A DNA stretch of 8,447 nt from Hydrogenophaga sp. (lineage in GTDB: Bacteria > Pseudomonadota > Gammaproteobacteria > Burkholderiales > Burkholderiaceae): positions 1-8,447 of the forward strand of contig JALOSH010000344.1 in the NCBI GenBank assembly GCA_025458545.1. Direction: 5' to 3'. Positions 4,835 to 8,447 of the stretch are shown here, piece by piece (the first letter of the stretch is position 1; every line of letters begins with the position of its first letter). Below the pieces are notes generated by a model that did no database searches, was not told the origin of the DNA, and was given only the letters and a program-made list of their open reading frames with translations. The position numbers and the translations under genes were made by a program.

Positions 4835-6775
4835 TCAGCCCAGCGCCTTCGCAATCTTGCCGCGCTTGACTGTGGGTTTGGGTGCCTTGATCGGCAGGTG
4901 CTCGAACCAGCGGCGCACATCGTCTTCCACACACAGGCCGTGCATGTAGTTGTAGATGGCTTTGCGCAGGCCCTGGCCCAGCACATCGTGGTCCACGCCG
5001 GGCGGCATGGGCGTGGGGTCGATGAAGCCAATGTCGTTTTTGGCGAAGCTCACCGGCGGCAGGGGGATCAGCTCGACGCCGTAGTCGGCCGGGTGCTGGC
5101 CGACGGGCGAGTGCACGGTGCAGCTGAAGCGGTGGAAGAAACCGCTCTGGATGCAGCCGGCCTCGAACAGCTGGCGCACGTATTCGAGCGCGTCCACCGT
5201 GTCTTGCAGCGTCTGCGTGGGAAAGCCATACATGAGGTAGGCGTGCACCAGAATGCCCGCGTCTGAGAAGCCTTTGGTGACGCGCGCCACCTGCTCGACG
5301 CTCACGCCTTTTTTCATCAGGTTGAGCAGCCGGTCGCTGGCCACTTCGAGGCCGCCGCTCATCGCGATGCAACCGCTTTGCGCCAGCATGCAACCGCTTT
5401 GCGCCAGCACCTCGGCCAGCTCGGGGGTGAAGGTTTTTTCAAACCGTATGTTGCCCCACCAGCTGATCTGCAGGTCGCGGCGGATCAGCTCTAGAGCCAG
5501 CGCTTTCAGCGCTTTGGGCGGCGCCGCCTCGTCCACAAAATGGAAGCCGGTCTGGCCGGTTTCCTCCACGATTTGCTGGATGCGGTCGGCCAGCTTTTCG
5601 GCGGTGGCGGTTTCATAGCGGGCGATGTAATCGAGGCTCACATCGCAGAAACTGCACTTCTTCCAGTAGCAGCCATGGGCCACGGTGAGCTTGTTCCAGC
5701 GGCCGTCACTCCACAGCCGGTGCATGGGGTTGAGCATGTCGAGCAGGCTCAGGTACCGGTCCAGCGGCAACCCATCCCAGGTGGCGGTGCCCACGTGATC
5801 GAACGGAATGTCGGGCTCGGCGAGGTTCACGAACTGGACCACGCCGTCGGCGTTGCGCAAGAACGTGCGCTGCAGCCGCTGCCGCCCGCGCTGCCCGCGC
5901 AGGTGTTCGATCAGCGACAGCACCGGGCGCTCGCCCGCGTCCAGCGTCACATAGTCCACAAAGTCGAACACGCGCGGGTCCGACAGTTCGCGCAGTTCGG
6001 TGTTGACAAAGCCGCCACCCAGCGCAATGCGGATCAGCGGGTTGTGTGCCTTGATGGTTTGCGCGATGCTCAGCGCCGCATAGACCGAGCCCGGGAACGG
6101 TACCGAGAGCAGCACCAGTGTGGGCCGGTGGCGGTGGATGGCGGCCAGGGTCAGGTTGCTCAGCAGGTCGTCCACCAGCGTGGGCGGCGCGGCCAGCGCG
6201 TTGGCCAGCGGATCGAAGGTGGGCTGGCTGCTGGCCAGCGATTCGGCGTAGCGCACGAACTCGAAGCGCTCATCCACCGCATCGCGCAGCACATCGGCCA
6301 GATCGTTCAGGTAGAGCGTGCACAGGTGGCGCGCCTTGTCTTGCACGCCCAGGGCACCAAAGGCCCAGGCCAGCGGGTCGCCGCTGCCGTCATCGACATA
6401 GGCGTCCAGCGCCGCAAAACGCGGGCCTTCGGGCAGAAGGCCACGCGCGGCGATGCGGTGCGCCAATGTGGAGTCGCGCCCTTGCAGGTAGGCAATGGCC
6501 GGGCCGATGGTGCTGCGGTACTGCTCGAACTGATCGAGGAAGCCGTGCACGCTGGCCGTGCGTTGCGCCTCGGGCTGGGCCAGCGCACGGCCGCGCACCG
6601 CCTCCAGCCCGGCGGGCGTGAAGAGCTTTAGCACCAGTGCCAGCGCCAGGTCTTCCTGCACCGCCGCGATGCCGCGCGAGCGCAGGAAGCCGGTGAGGTA
6701 GGCGGTGGACGGGTAGGGCGTGTTGAGCTGCGTCATCGGCGGGATGAGGCTCAGCACGCGGAATTCGGTGGGCAT
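4835..6775 (-). CDS. B12-binding-domain radical SAM protein of unknown substrate
   Basis: A 646-residue member of the cobalamin-type radical SAM group, which uses a [4Fe-4S] cluster and S-adenosylmethionine for radical chemistry and often methylates unactivated carbons. The N-terminus has the LNTPYPSTAYLTGFLRSRG pattern. A Rossmann-like B12-binding half lies at about 205-295 with GGG at 253-255; I do not see the classic DxHxxG cobalt-ligand motif. The radical SAM core spans about 360-560 with cluster cysteines Cys369, Cys374 and Cys377. Their spacing is CX4CX2C rather than the usual CX3CX2C. A later MSGGLEVASDRLL segment resembles the SAM/cluster-supporting motif of the family. A 7-residue tandem duplication occurs at 457-470. 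I chose ATG 6775 because the protein's similarity begins there; the frame extends to 6847 with low-complexity residues. No clear ribosome-binding site is visible. It follows the dadA gene in the same direction after 117 bases. Substrate not recognised. Confidence 0.88.
   Translation of the reverse strand: MPTEFRVLSLIPPMTQLNTPYPSTAYLTGFLRSRGIAAVQEDLALALVLKLFTPAGLEAVRGRALAQPEAQRTASVHGFLDQFEQYRSTIGPAIAYLQGRDSTLAHRIAARGLLPEGPRFAALDAYVDDGSGDPLAWAFGALGVQDKARHLCTLYLNDLADVLRDAVDERFEFVRYAESLASSQPTFDPLANALAAPPTLVDDLLSNLTLAAIHRHRPTLVLLSVPFPGSVYAALSIAQTIKAHNPLIRIALGGGFVNTELRELSDPRVFDFVDYVTLDAGERPVLSLIEHLRGQRGRQRLQRTFLRNADGVVQFVNLAEPDIPFDHVGTATWDGLPLDRYLSLLDMLNPMHRLWSDGRWNKLTVAHGCYWKKCSFCDVSLDYIARYETATAEKLADRIQQIVEETGQTGFHFVDEAAPPKALKALALELIRRDLQISWWGNIRFEKTFTPELAEVLAQSGCMLAQSGCIAMSGGLEVASDRLLNLMKKGVSVEQVARVTKGFSDAGILVHAYLMYGFPTQTLQDTVDALEYVRQLFEAGCIQSGFFHRFSCTVHSPVGQHPADYGVELIPLPPVSFAKNDIGFIDPTPMPPGVDHDVLGQGLRKAIYNYMHGLCVEDDVRRWFEHLPIKAPKPTVKRGKIAKALG
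5367..5408 (-). repeat. Perfect 21-bp tandem duplication inside the radical SAM gene
   Basis: Two identical 21-base units lie head to tail at 5367-5387 and 5388-5408 and share one further base at the right. On the coding strand they give LAQSGCM followed by LAQSGCI (residues 457-470). The frame is kept. The second half of the repeat runs into the MSGG segment of the radical SAM core. This looks like a slippage duplication of seven codons. Confidence 0.9.
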
Positions 6776-6892
6776 GGGTGGCTCGGCGGTGGGTGAGCTG
6801 GCGAGCTTAGCCCATGCCCGCCGCCGCTGCGGGCCTGAACACGCCATGCCCGCAAACCGCGGCGGGTCGCGGGTCGCGGGCGGCGCGCAGCG

Positions 6893-8149
6893 TCAGACCG
6901 CAGGCGCGGGCATCACCACGCGGGTGTGGCGCTTTTGTGCCTGCCACTGCGCCACGTGGTCGGTCAGCTGGTGCGCGGTGATGGCCGAAAGCGTCCAGCC
7001 CAGGTGGCCGTGGCCGGTGTTGTAGAACACATTGGGCGCTTTGCCGGGGCCCACGCGCGGCAGCATGCTGGGCATCATGGGCCGCAGGCCGGCCCAGGGC
7101 TCGACGCGGCGCGTGCTCACGCCGGGGAAACACTGGTTGACCCAGTTCACCAGCGGGCGGATGCGGTCGGCGCGGATGTCCAGGTTCATGCCGTTGAATT
7201 CGGCCGTGCCCGCCACGCGGAAGCGGTCGACACCCAGGCGGCTGGTGACCAGCTTGGTCTCGTCGTCGAGCAGGCTGACCTGCGGCGCGGCGGTCTGGCT
7301 CTGCTCGTCGTTCAGCATCACGGTGATGGAATAGCCCTTGACCGGGTAGACGTTCAGGCGGTCGCCGAGCTGGGCGCCCAGCGCCCGGCTGTGCACGCCG
7401 GCACAGACCACCACCGCGTCGCCGCGCACCACCTCGCCGTTGGCCAGGGTGACCTGCGCGGTCTGGCCGTCGCTGGTGACGCGCGCAACGGTCTGGCCGG
7501 TCAGCAGCTTCACGCCCAGGCGCTCGCAGGCCAGGCTGAGGCCGTGGGTGTACTTGTGGATGTCGCCGGTGCTGTCGCTCTCGGTGTAGTAGCCACCGTA
7601 ATACTCGCCCGCCAGCGTGGGCTCGATGGCGCGCATCTCAGCCGGGGTGACGGCGCGGCGCGGCAGGCCGCCCTCGGCCAGCAGTTTGGAGACCTTACCC
7701 GCGTGGTCAAAACCGGCCTTGTCGCGGTAGATGTGCAGGATGCCCTGCTTTTTCAGGTCGAAGTCGATCTGCTCGCGCTCGGCCCAGCCAAACAGGTGTT
7801 CGCGCGCGGCGATGGCCAGCCGGGTGGTGGCGATGGTGTTGTCGCGGTACTTGGGGATGTTGGCGGCGAACTCGGCAAACCAGCTGAGTTTGTGCCAGCT
7901 GGGCTTGGGGTTGACCAGCAGCGGCGCGTCGGCCTTGAGCATCCACTTGATGCCCTTGAGCAGGGTGGAAGGGTGGGTCCAGGTTTCGGCGTTGGAAGCC
8001 GAGAGCTGGCCGCCGTTGGCGTGGCTGGTTTCCATGCCCGCGTAGCGGTGTTTTTCAATCAGGGTGACCTGGTGACCCTGACGGGCCAGGGCGTAGGCGC
8101 TGGTGACGCCGGTGATACCGCCGCCGATGACGATGAGGTGTTGTGCCAT
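6893..8149 (-). CDS. dadA: FAD-dependent D-amino acid dehydrogenase, DadA type
   Basis: Oxidatively deaminates D-amino acids to 2-oxo acids, passing electrons to the respiratory chain at the inner face of the cytoplasmic membrane; the DadA/glycine-oxidase family also includes enzymes acting on glycine. The 418-residue product (E. coli DadA about 432) has the dinucleotide motif VIGGGITG at 7-14, Glu32 at the end of strand two for FAD ribose binding, ETSHANGGQLS at 40-50 (near the flavin in the family), PVKGYSI, AGLRPMMPSMLPRVG, and the C-terminal FAD motif YNTGHGHLGWTLS at about 376-388. I chose ATG 8149, which has AAAGAG six bases upstream. The frame runs on to 8308 but those codons lie inside the riboswitch. 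Translation is probably glycine-controlled by the leader, which hints that glycine, or D-alanine metabolism linked to glycine, is physiologically relevant. A glycine oxidase-like activity remains possible. Confidence 0.9.
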   Translation of the reverse strand: MAQHLIVIGGGITGVTSAYALARQGHQVTLIEKHRYAGMETSHANGGQLSASNAETWTHPSTLLKGIKWMLKADAPLLVNPKPSWHKLSWFAEFAANIPKYRDNTIATTRLAIAAREHLFGWAEREQIDFDLKKQGILHIYRDKAGFDHAGKVSKLLAEGGLPRRAVTPAEMRAIEPTLAGEYYGGYYTESDSTGDIHKYTHGLSLACERLGVKLLTGQTVARVTSDGQTAQVTLANGEVVRGDAVVVCAGVHSRALGAQLGDRLNVYPVKGYSITVMLNDEQSQTAAPQVSLLDDETKLVTSRLGVDRFRVAGTAEFNGMNLDIRADRIRPLVNWVNQCFPGVSTRRVEPWAGLRPMMPSMLPRVGPGKAPNVFYNTGHGHLGWTLSAITAHQLTDHVAQWQAQKRHTRVVMPAPAV

Positions 8150-8221
8150 GGGAATCTCTTTGAAAGCCGTCAAACAAAGGGGCACGAACCGCACACCGTG
8201 TGCGGACCATGACCCCCTCTG
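8150..8221 (-). promoter_or_regulatory. Expression platform between glycine riboswitch and dadA start
   Basis: The 72 bases hold a strong hairpin, CCGCACA / TGTGCGG with a 3-base loop (8189-8205). It can be lengthened through an internal loop by AGAGGGG (8214-8220) pairing with CCCCTTT (8176-8182). The 5' strand of that outer stem overlaps the 3' strand of aptamer-2 helix P1 (8217-8221), so the two cannot form together. The dadA ribosome-binding segment AGAGATTC (8152-8159) is perfectly complementary to GAATCTCT in aptamer 2 (8233-8240). There is no long T-run after the hairpin, so control is more likely at translation than at termination. The switching model is inferred from pairing only. 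Confidence 0.5.
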
Positions 8222-8429
8222 TTTGTGACCTGAGAGATTCACCCGCCCCTGCGTTGAGCCGGGGCTGGCTTGCTCCTGCGGTGGGCCTGGACGACGCATC
8301 CTGGCCACTCTTCAGAGTTGTGCGCCGTGATGGGCGCAGTGCGTCGACCGGTCCTTTTGCCTGAGAGTTTCCGGGGCGGTTGCTCCTTCGGCGCCGGCTG
8401 CCCAAAGAGGGTGCCGGTCTCTCCCGATC
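8217..8429 (-). promoter_or_regulatory. Tandem glycine riboswitch (two aptamers)
   Basis: RNA element that binds glycine and controls the downstream dadA. On the minus strand, aptamer 1 (8346-8429) has P1 arms GATCGG / CCGGTC, an early GGGAGAG, the core CGCCGAAGGAGCAA, and the conserved tail CTCTCAGGCAAAAGGACC. Aptamer 2 (8217-8317) has P1 arms CTCTG / CAGAG, the core CACCGCAGGAGCAA, and tail CTCTCAGG followed by TCACAAACAGAG in place of the usual A-rich link. The two are joined by a 28-base linker that contains its own hairpin TGCGCC / GGCGCA (8321-8338). Both aptamers keep the family's invariant core, so both should bind glycine. Glycine riboswitches most often govern the glycine cleavage system; here the first gene is a DadA-type dehydrogenase. 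Confidence 0.93.
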
Positions 8430-8439
8430 AACGGGTTGC

Positions 8440-8445
8440 ATTCTA
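8440..8445 (-). promoter_or_regulatory. -10 box of the riboswitch-dadA promoter
   Basis: TAGAAT, one mismatch from TATAAT, lies on the minus strand ten bases before the first riboswitch helix. This would start the transcript near 8433, just ahead of aptamer 1. The matching -35 element would be beyond the right edge of the window, so the promoter is only half visible. Confidence 0.5.
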
Positions 8446-8447
8446 AG

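Noticed and set aside
4704..5393. Alternative minus-strand frame overlapping the end of the radical SAM gene and ccdB
   Set aside because: Arg/Ala/His-rich frame-shifted shadow with no domain. The radical SAM frame is uninterrupted there.
5540..6631. Long plus-strand open frame (363 codons) opposite the radical SAM gene
   Set aside because: Antisense shadow with biased composition and no family resemblance; the minus-strand frame has clear motifs.
6776..6892. GC-rich short tandem GGGTCGC repeats between dadA and the radical SAM gene
   Set aside because: Only two 7-base copies in very GC-rich sequence. No hairpin with a T-run and no convincing promoter, so I do not call a feature.
6926..8212. 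Long plus-strand open frame (428 codons) opposite dadA
   Set aside because: It is the antisense shadow of a clearly conserved DadA gene in GC-rich DNA. Its translation is low-complexity (Ala/Gly/Val/His) with no recognisable domain, and it runs into the riboswitch.
8150..8308. N-terminal extension of the dadA frame by 53 codons
   Set aside because: The extension lies inside the glycine riboswitch and has no similarity to DadA; ATG 8149 has a ribosome-binding site.

Overview
The window is high-GC DNA with dense, mostly minus-strand coding. The protein flavour points to a betaproteobacterium, probably order Burkholderiales and perhaps family Comamonadaceae. This is inferred from the GC-rich codon use, the type of AroE, the large cobalamin-type radical SAM protein, and a glycine riboswitch in front of a DadA-type gene. 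No ribosomal gene is present to confirm it.

Layout. (a) 1-1718, minus strand: a periplasmic substrate-binding protein of the NMT1/THI5-SsuA type, followed with near-overlap by a dihydropyrimidinase/D-hydantoinase that runs off the left edge. The divergent gene at 1869-2606 encodes a GntR/FCD regulator. These three look like an uptake, hydrolysis and control unit for a cyclic ureide or related compound. (b) 2638-3345, minus: shikimate dehydrogenase (aroE) with an apparent clean in-frame internal deletion near the C-terminus. Its intrinsic terminator lies inside the 3' end of the regulator gene. (c) 3431-4087, plus: a FrnE-like DsbA-family thiol oxidoreductase. (d) 4123-4755, plus: a chromosomal-type CcdA/CcdB toxin-antitoxin pair with a palindromic candidate operator. 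(e) 4835-6775, minus: a B12-binding-domain radical SAM protein with an unusual cysteine spacing and a 21-bp tandem duplication in its core. (f) 6893-8445, minus: a DadA-type FAD amino-acid dehydrogenase. It is preceded by a 68-nt expression platform, a tandem (two-aptamer) glycine riboswitch and a -10 box at the right edge.

The genes are mainly independent transcription units. The clearest regulatory story is at the right end. There, aptamer 2 contains an 8-nt segment perfectly complementary to the dadA ribosome-binding region, and the 3' strand of its P1 helix overlaps an alternative hairpin. Both suggest how glycine could switch expression.

I did not see a wholly new multi-gene system. The most notable items are the aroE deletion, the radical SAM duplication and the riboswitch-dadA wiring. 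No rRNA, tRNA, insertion sequence, CRISPR array or origin was recognised. No gene-free stretch exceeds 300 bases other than the riboswitch leader at the right end (8150-8447), which is described below.
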